A stretch of DNA of 64,000 nt, taken from assembly GCF_000948985.2 (NCBI RefSeq), contig NZ_CP059733.1, positions 5,270,001 to 5,334,000 of the forward strand. Direction: 5' to 3'. Numbering within the stretch: position 1 is the first letter of the stretch; the number at the start of each line of letters is the position of its first letter. The translations under genes and the position numbers were made by a program. A model generated the notes under the pieces. The model had not been told where the DNA came from. It saw nothing but the letters and a program-made list of their open reading frames with translations, and made no database searches. The DNA is from Thalassomonas viridans (GTDB lineage: Bacteria > Pseudomonadota > Gammaproteobacteria > Enterobacterales > Alteromonadaceae). Below are positions 17,358-25,016 of this stretch, piece by piece.

Positions 17358-19106
17358 ATGAGCGAAACAAGCAGCTTAAACATACAAGCCAAAAATCTGA
17401 ACAAAAGCAGCAGCCATTATCTCGATGATGTGCTGCTGATCCTTACCATGGCCGTCCTGGCCGGCTGCGGCCTGATCTACGAATACCTGTTGTCCCATTA
17501 TGCCGGACGGGTATTGGGCATTATGGAAAGCGCCATCTATTCCATGATCGGCCTGATGATAGTCTCCATGGGCCTGGGAGCTTTTGCCGCCCGTAAAATT
17601 AGCTGCGCCTTTAACGGTTTTGTCTGGCTGGAAATCACTATCGCCCTGCTCGGCAGCTCGGCCATCATCATTATCAGCGCCTTTATCGGCATGAGCCAGG
17701 TATTGCCGCAACTGCTCAGCGATACCTTTGCCCTGCCGCCGGACGCCCTGCCCCGCGGCGGTTTTTTTAAGGACTTAAGCTTTATTGCCTTTAACAGTCC
17801 TTACTTTTTCGGCGTCCTGCTGGGCTTTTTTATCGGCATGGAAATCCCGTTGATCGCCCGGATCCGGGAAGAGATACACCAGAAGCACCTGAAAAATAAC
17901 CTGGGCACCATCTACGGCGCGGACTATATCGGCGCTGGCATAGGCGCCGCCATCTGGGTGGTGTTTTTGCTGTCGATCGACATCAGCCGGGCAGCCGCAC
18001 TGACCGCAGCCTTAAACGTGCTTGCCGGCGGCTTCTTTATCCTGCGCTACTGGCAACAGCTGAACTGGCGCAAAACCCTGCTGGCCCTGCACCTGCTTCT
18101 GGTGGTGATCCTGGGGGTGATTTATCACCAGGGCAACCTCTGGCTTAACCAGATGAATAACCTGCTCTATCTGGATAAAGTGGTGTATAGCGAGAAAACC
18201 CGCTACCAGCAACTGACCTTCACCCAGCGCCACATGGGACCGGAGCAGGGTGATATCATCAACTTTTACCTTAACGGCCGGCTGCAGTTTTCTTCGGCGG
18301 ATGAATTTATTTACCACGGCTATCTGGTCACCCCGGTGCTGGCCGCCTCCGCCCGCCAGGACAATATCCTGATCATAGGCGGCGGCGATGGCCTGGCGCT
18401 GAGGGATATCCTGAAATGGTCGCCGCAAAAAGTCACCCTGATAGATCTGGACAGTGAACTGATCGACACCTTTAAACAGCCGCAACAGCACCTGCCCCGC
18501 GCTTTGGCGCAAAAAGTTGCTGAGCTGACCGAGGGTAGCCTGCAAGATCCCAGGGTGGAAATCATCAGCAGCGATGCCTTTATCGCCATAGACAACCTGT
18601 TGGCGCAGGGTAAGGCTTATGATGCCATTATCGTCGACCTGCCCGACCCCAGCCACCCGGATCTGAACAAGCTCTATTCGGTGAATTTTTATGCCAGGTT
18701 AAAGCAGCTGCTCGCCGGCGACGGTATTATCGGCATACAGTCCACCAGTCCCTATCATGCCAAAAAGCCGTTTATTTCTATCGGCAAAACCCTGGCGGCG
18801 GCAGATTTTCCCCGAGTACAGCAATATCATGACAATGTTCCCAGCTTTGGCGAATGGGGCTGGACCATAGCCGCGAAAATGGGAGCAAGCCCGCTGGCCA
18901 GGCTGAAACAGCTTGACGAGCTTAGCGTGCCTCATTCGTGGCTAAACCTGGCAATGATCAAAAGTGCCTTTGTTTTTCCCAAAGACTTTTATTCCGGCAG
19001 CGGCCAAGTTGCCGTAAACTACCTTGGCAGCCATACCCTGTATCAGCTGCACCAGAATGCCTGGCGCGACCAGCAGGGATTAAATGAGGCACATTTACAG
19101 CAGTAA
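17358..19106 (+). CDS. Membrane-fused spermidine synthase-like protein
   Basis: A 582-residue protein. Residues about 25-260 carry several membrane helices (LILTMAVLAGCGLIYEYLLS onward). The C-terminal half is a spermidine synthase-like fold: ILIIGGGDGLALRDILKW binds decarboxylated SAM or SAM, VTLIDLDSELI is the acidic ribose-binding strand, and DAIIVDLPDPSHPDLNKLYS carries the catalytic Asp loop. Membrane-fused homologues occur in PspA-associated clusters. Actual aminopropyl transfer has not been shown for most of them, so the substrate is open; polyamine or related cation synthesis at the membrane would fit envelope stress. It starts nine bases after the DUF350 gene. Confidence 0.85.
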   Translation: MSETSSLNIQAKNLNKSSSHYLDDVLLILTMAVLAGCGLIYEYLLSHYAGRVLGIMESAIYSMIGLMIVSMGLGAFAARKISCAFNGFVWLEITIALLGSSAIIIISAFIGMSQVLPQLLSDTFALPPDALPRGGFFKDLSFIAFNSPYFFGVLLGFFIGMEIPLIARIREEIHQKHLKNNLGTIYGADYIGAGIGAAIWVVFLLSIDISRAAALTAALNVLAGGFFILRYWQQLNWRKTLLALHLLLVVILGVIYHQGNLWLNQMNNLLYLDKVVYSEKTRYQQLTFTQRHMGPEQGDIINFYLNGRLQFSSADEFIYHGYLVTPVLAASARQDNILIIGGGDGLALRDILKWSPQKVTLIDLDSELIDTFKQPQQHLPRALAQKVAELTEGSLQDPRVEIISSDAFIAIDNLLAQGKAYDAIIVDLPDPSHPDLNKLYSVNFYARLKQLLAGDGIIGIQSTSPYHAKKPFISIGKTLAAADFPRVQQYHDNVPSFGEWGWTIAAKMGASPLARLKQLDELSVPHSWLNLAMIKSAFVFPKDFYSGSGQVAVNYLGSHTLYQLHQNAWRDQQGLNEAHLQQ

Positions 19107-19140
19107 AAAAGAAAAGTGAAAAAATAAACCATAGTCGCTT

Positions 19141-19153
19141 GACATATTATGTC
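19141..19153. promoter_or_regulatory. 13-bp palindromic operator-like site, copy 2
   Basis: GACATATTATGTC, identical to the copy at 15388. It is preceded by TT, so TTGACA could also be a -35 box overlapped by the site. It lies upstream of the yjfI-pspA unit. Confidence 0.55.
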
Positions 19154-19176
19154 TTAATGTTTAACTTAAGCTCATT

Positions 19177-19189
19177 GACATAATATGTC
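19177..19189. promoter_or_regulatory. 13-bp palindromic operator-like site, copy 3
   Basis: GACATAATATGTC, the same palindrome with the central base reversed, 36 bases centre to centre from copy 2. It also begins inside a TTGACA box and lies 61 bases before the yjfI start at 19251. Confidence 0.55.
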
Positions 19190-19250
19190 GATCAGTAAAA
19201 ACCCGCTTAAAGAGCAATCTTTGGGCACCAGATAACAAATAAGGGATCCA

Positions 19251-19661
19251 ATGAACATTCATAAAATAGCCGACTACCTGAACACTTTAGAGGACTCAGA
19301 CACAGGCATGGTTTTTGACTGTCAGCCGATATCCGGTGAAGTCGATGTTTTACAGATCACAGTAACAGGCCGTGAAGAGTTACCGATTTTTGTTTCCGTT
19401 ACCGACGATCAAATATTATGTATTACTTACCTTTGGGGAATTGAAGAAGTAAAACCGGATGCCCTGCACGATATGCACGAGAGCATGCTGGAAATGAATA
19501 TCCCCATGCCGTTGTCCGCCTTTTCTAAAATCGGCGATAAATACGTGACTTTCGGTGCCCTGTCGATCAATTCCACTTTTGAAGACATCGAGCATGAACT
19601 GGCGGTACTGAGTAACAATGCCATCGAAGTCATAGATGACATGAGTGAATATTTAATTTAA
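19251..19661 (+). CDS. yjfI: DUF2170 protein YjfI
   Basis: A 136-residue acidic cytoplasmic protein matching the YjfI/DUF2170 family, which has a CesT/Tir-chaperone-like fold. It shows VLQITVTGREELPIFVSVTD, LHDMHESMLEMNIPMPLSAF and the acidic end NNAIEVIDDMSEYLI. AAGGGATCCA precedes the ATG. In E. coli yjfI heads the yjfIJKL genes. Here it heads yjfI-pspA-yjfK-ORF-K+ channel. A chaperone-like role towards PspA is a reasonable inference from gene association. Two GACATA palindromes lie just upstream. Confidence 0.88.
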   Translation: MNIHKIADYLNTLEDSDTGMVFDCQPISGEVDVLQITVTGREELPIFVSVTDDQILCITYLWGIEEVKPDALHDMHESMLEMNIPMPLSAFSKIGDKYVTFGALSINSTFEDIEHELAVLSNNAIEVIDDMSEYLI

Positions 19662-19687
19662 GCGACCATTCTTTGAGGAGTGATGAT

Positions 19688-20383
19688 ATGAGTATATTTA
19701 AAAAGATAATGACCGCTATCCGAGGTGGCGCGACCGAAGTTGGCGAAGCGATTGTCGACGCCAACTCCACCCGGATTTTCGAGCAGGAGATCCGCGATGC
19801 CGAACATCACCTGACCAAGGCCAAGCGCGATTTAACCGGCGTTATGGCCCAGCAAATGGCGGCCAGCCGCGAGGTCGACCGCCTCAAGCGTGAAATCACC
19901 GAGCATGAAGGTTATGCCACCCAGGCGCTGGATAAAGGCGACGAGAGCCTGGCCCTGGCGGTAGCAGAAAAAATCTCTGCCCTGGAAACCGAACTTGACG
20001 CCCAGCAGCAGGCATTAGACAGCTTTGACGCCAATGCCACCCGGTTGAAAGAGCTGGTGAAGAAAAGCGAGCGCCAGATGGCGGAGTACAAGCGCCAGTT
20101 ATCTATGGTAAAGACCACCGAAAGCGTGCAAAAGGCGACTTCGGCGATCACTGATAACTTTTCTTCCAGCAACTCCAAGTTGTTAAATGCCAAAGACTCG
20201 TTAGAGCGCATTAAAGCCAAGCAGCAAAAATTTGATGATCAAATGAAAGCCGCAGAAGTGCTTGAGTCGGAAAACAGCGACAGCTCGCTGGAAGCCCAGC
20301 TGAAAGCGGCCGGTATCGGCGGTGCCGATCACAGCGCCAGCTCTGTGCTGGACCGTATTAAAGCCAAACAGCAAAAAAGCTAA
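19688..20383 (+). CDS. yjfJ: PspA/IM30 family protein (YjfJ)
   Basis: A 231-residue, almost wholly helical coiled-coil protein. MSIFKKIMTAIRGGATEVGE and AIVDANSTRIFEQEIRDAEH form the PspA alpha-1/alpha-2 start, and the long hairpin with KAKRDLTGVMAQQMAASREV follows. PspA/Vipp1/IM30 proteins are ESCRT-III relatives that assemble on damaged membranes. The C-terminus ASSVLDRIKAKQQKS repeats the internal ERIKAKQQKFD. GAGGAG lies 7 bases before the ATG at 19688; an in-frame start at 19673 overlaps the ribosome site and is rejected. No PspF, PspB or PspC is present, so this is a YjfJ-type system rather than the classical pspABC. Confidence 0.92.
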   Translation: MSIFKKIMTAIRGGATEVGEAIVDANSTRIFEQEIRDAEHHLTKAKRDLTGVMAQQMAASREVDRLKREITEHEGYATQALDKGDESLALAVAEKISALETELDAQQQALDSFDANATRLKELVKKSERQMAEYKRQLSMVKTTESVQKATSAITDNFSSSNSKLLNAKDSLERIKAKQQKFDDQMKAAEVLESENSDSSLEAQLKAAGIGGADHSASSVLDRIKAKQQKS

Positions 20384-20416
20384 GGGATAACCTCTCTTTA
20401 CGGTAAAATAAAATAT

Positions 20417-20446
20417 TAGCCGGTTACCCCTCAGGGTAACCGGCTA
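20417..20446 (+). other. Strong intergenic hairpin in the yjf operon
   Basis: TAGCCGGTTACCC pairs exactly with GGGTAACCGGCTA (13 bp) around the 4-base loop CTCA between the pspA-like gene and yjfK. No T-run follows, so it is more likely an RNA-stability or attenuation hairpin than a simple terminator. Confidence 0.5.
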
Positions 20447-20509
20447 AAGTGCTGCCGGCGATAACAGCCCGGCCGGCGAGCCTCCCATCAACTTATGCAG
20501 GAAACAATA

Positions 20510-21151
20510 ATGAGTTTTTTCAAACGTGTTTTTGGCAAGCAAGAGACCCCGCAACGCAGTTTAACTTCGGTAAAAGATCTGAAAAAAGACGATATTATTG
20601 TTCTCACCGACAGTTTTGCCTTACCTGAATCCCTCAGGCAGCAGCAGTTTCAGGTCAGCGCCGTCAACAGCTATGAATTTGAAAGCCACACCCAGACCGA
20701 ATGGGTGCTGACGGGAAATAACGATAACGAAATTTATTTATCCCTTGATATCGACGACCAAGTTTATTTAAAATTTTCCCTGAAAATAGAGCACCAGGAC
20801 GTTGAAAGCCTGTTTGACCTCGATGATTTCGCCGCCATTTTTGATGAACCCGGCGAAGCATTTCTTGAGCGCCAAAGCGATACCGCGAAAACCGCCGGCT
20901 GGACCCGGGAGCAGTACAGGCAGAGTGCGTTTGCCGTGGTGGGCTATTTTCACCGCAAAGATCACCGCAGTGAAAACCTCAGCGCCTATGAAGGCAAAGA
21001 CAGCGGCGAACAATTCGAGCAATATGTGCTGCACGATGCCGAACAGGATTTTGGCATTGAAGTAGAAGTATGGTCCGACGGGGATACCGATGTATTCTTA
21101 ACTTTATACCGCCCTGTCACCGATATTATAGATATGTACCCCGGGAGTTAA
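20510..21151 (+). CDS. yjfK: DUF2491 protein YjfK
   Basis: About 213 residues of the YjfK/DUF2491 family. It begins MSFFKRVFGKQETPQ, and has DLKKDDIIVLTDSFALPESL, EWVLTGNNDNEIYLSLDI and a C-terminal strand region ending YRPVTDIIDMYPGS. AGGAAACAAT precedes the ATG at 20510; the ATG at 20495 lies upstream of that site and is less likely. Cytoplasmic, no membrane segment. Function is unknown, but DUF2491 genes travel with yjfI, pspA-like and DUF350 genes. Confidence 0.87.
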   Translation: MSFFKRVFGKQETPQRSLTSVKDLKKDDIIVLTDSFALPESLRQQQFQVSAVNSYEFESHTQTEWVLTGNNDNEIYLSLDIDDQVYLKFSLKIEHQDVESLFDLDDFAAIFDEPGEAFLERQSDTAKTAGWTREQYRQSAFAVVGYFHRKDHRSENLSAYEGKDSGEQFEQYVLHDAEQDFGIEVEVWSDGDTDVFLTLYRPVTDIIDMYPGS

Positions 21152-21154
21152 ACT

Positions 21155-21481
21155 GTGGCGAGAAAAGTCCCCGAAAAATGGCAATCTTCCGTTAAGGCCG
21201 TTAAGGCGGTCCAGGTTGCCTTCGATATGGATGAAAAAATTCAGCTGGCGATCAGGACCGAAGCCCTGCAGGCAGGACTGAGCCCTTCGGATCAGATCCG
21301 TGCCATTTTAGGCCTGTCCACCAGCAAACGCCCGAAAAGACCCAGGTTGACGGTATCGCTGGCGCCGGAAGATTATCAGGTGCTGGCAGAAAAATATCAG
21401 CTGCAGCCGGATCAGCAGCTGGAGATCAAAAGAAAGTTGATGGATGAACTCATCAATCATGTCGCCAATAAAAGTGAATAA
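21155..21481 (+). CDS. Small conserved protein of the PspA-type locus
   Basis: A 108-residue basic, helical protein starting at a GTG at 21155 with GGGAG 7 bases upstream and only three bases after yjfK. Residues about 25-55 (FDMDEKIQLAIRTEALQAGL, then SPSDQIRAILGL) look like a ribbon-helix-helix or similar small fold, followed by a basic linker SKRPKRPRLTVSLAPEDYQV. I do not recognise the family. Tight spacing to yjfK and to the channel gene (11 bases) shows that it belongs to the operon. If the ribbon-helix-helix reading is right it could be the DNA-binding regulator of the locus, but that is speculation. Confidence 0.7.
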   Translation: MARKVPEKWQSSVKAVKAVQVAFDMDEKIQLAIRTEALQAGLSPSDQIRAILGLSTSKRPKRPRLTVSLAPEDYQVLAEKYQLQPDQQLEIKRKLMDELINHVANKSE

Positions 21482-21492
21482 GAACACGGACC

Positions 21493-21963
21493 ATGAATTC
21501 AAAACTGACTCCCTATACCGTTGATGAATTCGGTGTAAAAAATTATCACTCGGGTTATTTGCTGCTTATTACCTTAGCCGCCCTGTATGCCATCATTGCC
21601 GCCCTTTCTTTTTTGCTGCTGCACTTTGAAGCCGGGGCCGCCAACAGCAATATCACCACCTACAAGGATGCCTTCTGGACCCTGCAAATGAGTGCCAGCA
21701 CCATAGGTTTCGGTGATTATTACCCGGTTACCCTAGAGGGCAGAATCGTGGTCGGCGCCATGTTTTATATCGGCGTCGGTATGGTAGGTTTTATCGGCGC
21801 GCAATTTATTGACCGCTTTGTCGGCTTCTCCGATACCAATGTCAAGAACCGGGAGTTGCGCAAGCAAAATGCCGAGATTCTTGAGCATAACCAGCAGCTG
21901 GAGAAAAAAATAGATATGCTGGCGGAAAAAATAGAAGCTATGGTGGCCAGTCAGTCCAAATAA
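21493..21963 (+). CDS. Two-helix potassium channel (Ion_trans_2)
   Basis: A 156-residue protein with membrane segments at about 20-43 and 90-112. Between them is a pore helix and the selectivity filter SASTIGFGDYYPVT, of the TxGFGD type seen in two-helix K+ channels. The C-terminal 45 residues (NRELRKQNAEILEHNQQLEK) form a coiled coil, which probably sets the tetramer. It is last gene of the yjfI-pspA operon. Ion channels of this type are a known companion of PspA-like genes and may restore membrane potential under stress. Confidence 0.88.
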   Translation: MNSKLTPYTVDEFGVKNYHSGYLLLITLAALYAIIAALSFLLLHFEAGAANSNITTYKDAFWTLQMSASTIGFGDYYPVTLEGRIVVGAMFYIGVGMVGFIGAQFIDRFVGFSDTNVKNRELRKQNAEILEHNQQLEKKIDMLAEKIEAMVASQSK

Positions 21964-21969
21964 TCTTTT

Positions 21970-22002
21970 CCCGGTGTTATACCAAACGGCATTAACACCG
22001 GG
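21970..22002. terminator. Hairpin between channel gene and ygiF
   Basis: CCCGGTGTTA pairs with TAACACCGGG across about 13 bases, between convergent genes. It lacks a clear T-run, so it may be a weak or factor-assisted terminator. Confidence 0.4.
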
Positions 22003-22009
22003 ACTTCCC

Positions 22010-23071
22010 CTATTGGCTATCCCTGCCCAGCAAGACTTTAAGCAAAGCCAGCTGCAAACGGTTAACTGCCGGGTGGTAATAAAACTCCTGCAGCAGGCGA
22101 TTAACATCCTCCCTGTTTTTCTTCCCACCGGCGCACCGGGCAAGCCGGAGTTCAAGCGCCGAATACAGCTCAGTCACCTGCGCTAACAAAGCGACGCTTT
22201 CCATTTTCATTGAATCCGGTATATCCGGGAGCAAGCTAAAGATGTCCTCAAGAAAAAGCAAAGGTTCACTCACCGCCTCCAGCCTTTGCGGTGTGACCGA
22301 TGTTATACAAGCGTCGATCCCCAGCTGCAATTGCCTCAGGGCAAGATCCAGCTGCGGATAAAAGTTTTCCGGGTCGGCCAAAGGCAAGCGCCTGGAAAAA
22401 TTCTCCTGTTTGCTCCCGGACGCTCCCAGCCATAAGGCATAGCCCCTGGCGGCTTTACTTTTAACCCCGGGACGCATTTTAAAACTTCCCATCAAGGCAT
22501 GGGTAAGGTCAAAAAGAGCCGTCATCCCCTGCCCGCTTTTCCCCGAAAGCAATTCCAGCTCAAATTCGGCAATGGCTTCCTGCCTGCCTTTGCTTGCTAT
22601 CGTGCCGGTATCCAAAACCAGCTCGATAAGCGTCCCGTCCTTGACGGCAATTTTCCAGGCGGTGCGGTAAAAATCTGTGCTGAATATCGCCGTCAACGCT
22701 TGCTGCACCGGCGCTATCTCAAATCCGTCCGGCCAGACGACCGGTGGGAACAGATGCAAATCCGGCAACCTGGCTTTTTTATCCAGGGCAACATTATATT
22801 CCGGCCTTTGGTGCAGCCCGGAGAATACCCGACCGGCCGTTTTAACGGTTTGTTCGTGCAGGTTTTCGCCGCTGCGGATCCTGAGCCCGATATCGTTTCG
22901 CGCCAAATCCAGGCCCGGAGTATCAAAATAACGATTTTTAAGCTCAATGCCGCTTTGCTCAAAACTGAGCTTTTGCCGGCGTAAAAATTCAGTTACTGCT
23001 TGCGCCTCAATAGTTTGCCCAAGCAGATACTTAAGCTCTAACTCGGTTTCATCTGTTTGCATTATGCTCAT
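22010..23071 (-). CDS. ygiF: Inorganic triphosphatase, CYTH domain plus short CHAD-like region
   Basis: About 353 residues. The first 200 are a CYTH domain: the signature ETELELKYLL holds the ExExK motif, RYFDTPGLDLARNDIGLRIR and HEQTVKTAGRVFSGLHQRPE follow, and EAIAEFELELLSG is a metal-binding strand. It matches E. coli YgiF, which hydrolyses inorganic triphosphate. The C-terminal 140 residues are a reduced CHAD-like helical region, shorter than the roughly 433-residue E. coli protein. Starts at 23071 (MSIMQTDE) or 23062 are both possible; the 23131 start adds an unrelated basic stretch. In E. coli ygiF adjoins glnE; here the PspA-type locus separates them. Confidence 0.9.
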   Translation of the reverse strand: MSIMQTDETELELKYLLGQTIEAQAVTEFLRRQKLSFEQSGIELKNRYFDTPGLDLARNDIGLRIRSGENLHEQTVKTAGRVFSGLHQRPEYNVALDKKARLPDLHLFPPVVWPDGFEIAPVQQALTAIFSTDFYRTAWKIAVKDGTLIELVLDTGTIASKGRQEAIAEFELELLSGKSGQGMTALFDLTHALMGSFKMRPGVKSKAARGYALWLGASGSKQENFSRRLPLADPENFYPQLDLALRQLQLGIDACITSVTPQRLEAVSEPLLFLEDIFSLLPDIPDSMKMESVALLAQVTELYSALELRLARCAGGKKNREDVNRLLQEFYYHPAVNRLQLALLKVLLGRDSQ

Positions 23072-23313
23072 GGAAATTATCAATCCGCCCGTTGTCCGCC
23101 GCTGCCGCCAGAGGGAATTAAGGAAGGGCAATAGCCGTTTAGCGCCATGATACCCGATAGTCGTTTAGCCGGTATAGCAATAAAACAGGGATTAGATCAT
23201 CTATCTGGCAGTTAAGCCTGTTTTTAGCGCAAGATCCTTAATCTTAGCTTGCTAAAAAAGGGCCAAAGTCCTAATATCTTGTCCCAGAAGGTTTAATTGC
23301 GTTTGGTTGTTCG

Positions 23314-23931
23314 ATGAAAAGAGTGAGTTGTTTACTTATCAGTGTCCTGTTTGGTTTGTCTTTCCCCGTATTTGCCCAGGAAAATGCCGCCCAGGAAGAA
23401 ATCGCTTCAGAAGCTACGCCGGGTTTTATCTCCGATGAACTCATTATCTATATGCATGCCGGCGCCGGCAATAATTTCAGGATCTTAGGCAGTGTTACCG
23501 CAGGAGCGGAAGTCTCCCTGACAGGTCAGGAAAACAACAACTACACCCAGATCATTGACGCCCGCAACCGCACCGCCTGGGTAGAAAGCAAGTATGTCTC
23601 AAGCAAACCCGGACTGCGCTTTGTGATCGCCGAGCTTAATGAACAACTTACCAGCGCCGCCGATGAAAACAGCCAGCTGAAGCAACAGCTGGATGACAGC
23701 GAAACAAATATCACCAGCCTGAACGATAAAAACCAGGCGCTGCAGGATGAAACGGCCCAGTTACAGCAACAACTGGCGACGGTTCAACAGCAGTTAAAAA
23801 GCCAGGATCAAGACATCAAAAAAGAATGGTTTATCAACGGTGCCATAGTGCTGGGCTTTGGCCTGCTGCTGGGCCTGATCATTCCCAAACTTTTTGGTGG
23901 CCGCAGCAACAAGATGGATCGCTGGACCTAA
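23314..23931 (+). CDS. ygiM: SH3-domain membrane protein YgiM
   Basis: A 205-residue protein of the YgiM family. Residues 1-22 are a signal peptide ending VFAQ. About 35-95 form a bacterial SH3 domain (YMHAGAGNNFRILGSVTAGA). About 105-165 is a coiled coil rich in Gln and Leu. One membrane helix (NGAIVLGFGLLLGLIIPKLF) sits near the C-terminus, followed by GGRSNKMDRW. It is divergent from ygiF, as part of the conserved glnE-ygiF-ygiM-cca neighbourhood. The SH3 domain faces the periplasm and could bind peptidoglycan. Confidence 0.92.
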   Translation: MKRVSCLLISVLFGLSFPVFAQENAAQEEIASEATPGFISDELIIYMHAGAGNNFRILGSVTAGAEVSLTGQENNNYTQIIDARNRTAWVESKYVSSKPGLRFVIAELNEQLTSAADENSQLKQQLDDSETNITSLNDKNQALQDETAQLQQQLATVQQQLKSQDQDIKKEWFINGAIVLGFGLLLGLIIPKLFGGRSNKMDRWT

Positions 23932-23946
23932 CCGGAAAAACAGCAA

Positions 23947-25005
23947 GTGGTTTTATCTTATTACCTGTTAAAGATCCCCTATACGGTGATCTGGGAAGTG
24001 CGCGAGCTATTCAACCTCAATAAAGATGTGATGTTATATTGCGCCAACACCCTCGACTACCAGATATTTTCGTCGGTGCAAAAACATCTGCCGCCGTTAA
24101 AGGTCATCGCCAAAGACAAAAAGGCCCAGCAGGAGCTGGCGGCGATCGGCGTAGCATCTAAGGTTTACCCGGTTTTCCCCAAAGGGGTGATCATGTGCCG
24201 CCAGGCGGGTTATAAATTCCCGGCTTCGCGCATGAAAAAAGTCGGCATGCGCCACGGCGCCTATACCTTTAAACCTTTCGCCAACAGCAAAGGTTATAAC
24301 CTGCTGGATCAATTTTATATGACCAGCTCCCGGGAAGTGGAGCGGGCCGAAGCGGTTGGCATAAAATGCGCCAAGGCGGTAGGTTTTCCCAAGCTTGATC
24401 CCATGTTTGACGGCAGTGTCGATACGCTGCAGCTGGAAGCCCTGGCCAAAAATGCCGGCCTGGACGACAGCAAACCGACTTTGCTGTTTACCGCCACCTG
24501 GAACGACTCCGGAGTCTCCGCCGTCAGCCATTGGTATGATAAACTGGACACCCTGACAGCGGATTATAATATCCTGGTTACGGTACACCCCTGGACCAAA
24601 GACGAGATTAAACAAAAAATAAAAAGCACGGCTAAGGTGTTTTTTATCGATACCCCGGATATAGTGCCTTATATCCAGCTGGCAGACGTCTGTATCGGCG
24701 ATACCAGCTCGGTATTGGCGGAATGCTGCGCCCTGGAAAAAGATATGGTCACCTTCTCCGTGGACGACGGCAAGCGCACGGTACAGGAAGTTAAACAACT
24801 GATCAAAGAATTCAGCATTCAGATCGATCACTTTGAACAGCTGCCAGAGGCAATCAAACAGGCGCTAACCCGGCCGCAGCAACTGGCGGAAGCCAGGGCT
24901 AAAGCCAATAAAATTATGTTCGACAAGCTCGACGGTAAAGCCGGCCTCAGGGCCGCTAACTATTTAAAAGAGCTGTTTCCCCAACTGAAGCAAACCAACA
25001 ACTAA
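23947..25005 (+). CDS. CDP-glycerol glycerophosphotransferase family protein
   Basis: A 352-residue protein from a GTG at 23947, 15 bases after ygiM. The C-terminal half has the GT-B-like pattern of the CDP-glycerol:poly(glycerophosphate) transferase family: LLFTATWNDSGVSAVSHWYD, NILVTVHPWTKDE and the nucleotide-site segment DVCIGDTSSVLAECCALEKD. In Gram-positive bacteria these enzymes make teichoic acid; in Gram-negative bacteria relatives add glycerol-phosphate to capsule or LPS. It precedes a Wzi-like gene by 11 bases, so a capsule or surface-glycan role is likely. The exact acceptor is unknown. Confidence 0.8.
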   Translation: MVLSYYLLKIPYTVIWEVRELFNLNKDVMLYCANTLDYQIFSSVQKHLPPLKVIAKDKKAQQELAAIGVASKVYPVFPKGVIMCRQAGYKFPASRMKKVGMRHGAYTFKPFANSKGYNLLDQFYMTSSREVERAEAVGIKCAKAVGFPKLDPMFDGSVDTLQLEALAKNAGLDDSKPTLLFTATWNDSGVSAVSHWYDKLDTLTADYNILVTVHPWTKDEIKQKIKSTAKVFFIDTPDIVPYIQLADVCIGDTSSVLAECCALEKDMVTFSVDDGKRTVQEVKQLIKEFSIQIDHFEQLPEAIKQALTRPQQLAEARAKANKIMFDKLDGKAGLRAANYLKELFPQLKQTNN

Positions 25006-25016
25006 TTAGGATATCC

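Noticed and set aside
19139..19189. Sigma-54/PspF promoter for the pspA-like operon
   Set aside because: No TGGCAC-N5-TTGC element was seen, and no pspF gene is nearby; the visible signals are TTGACA boxes overlapped by palindromes.
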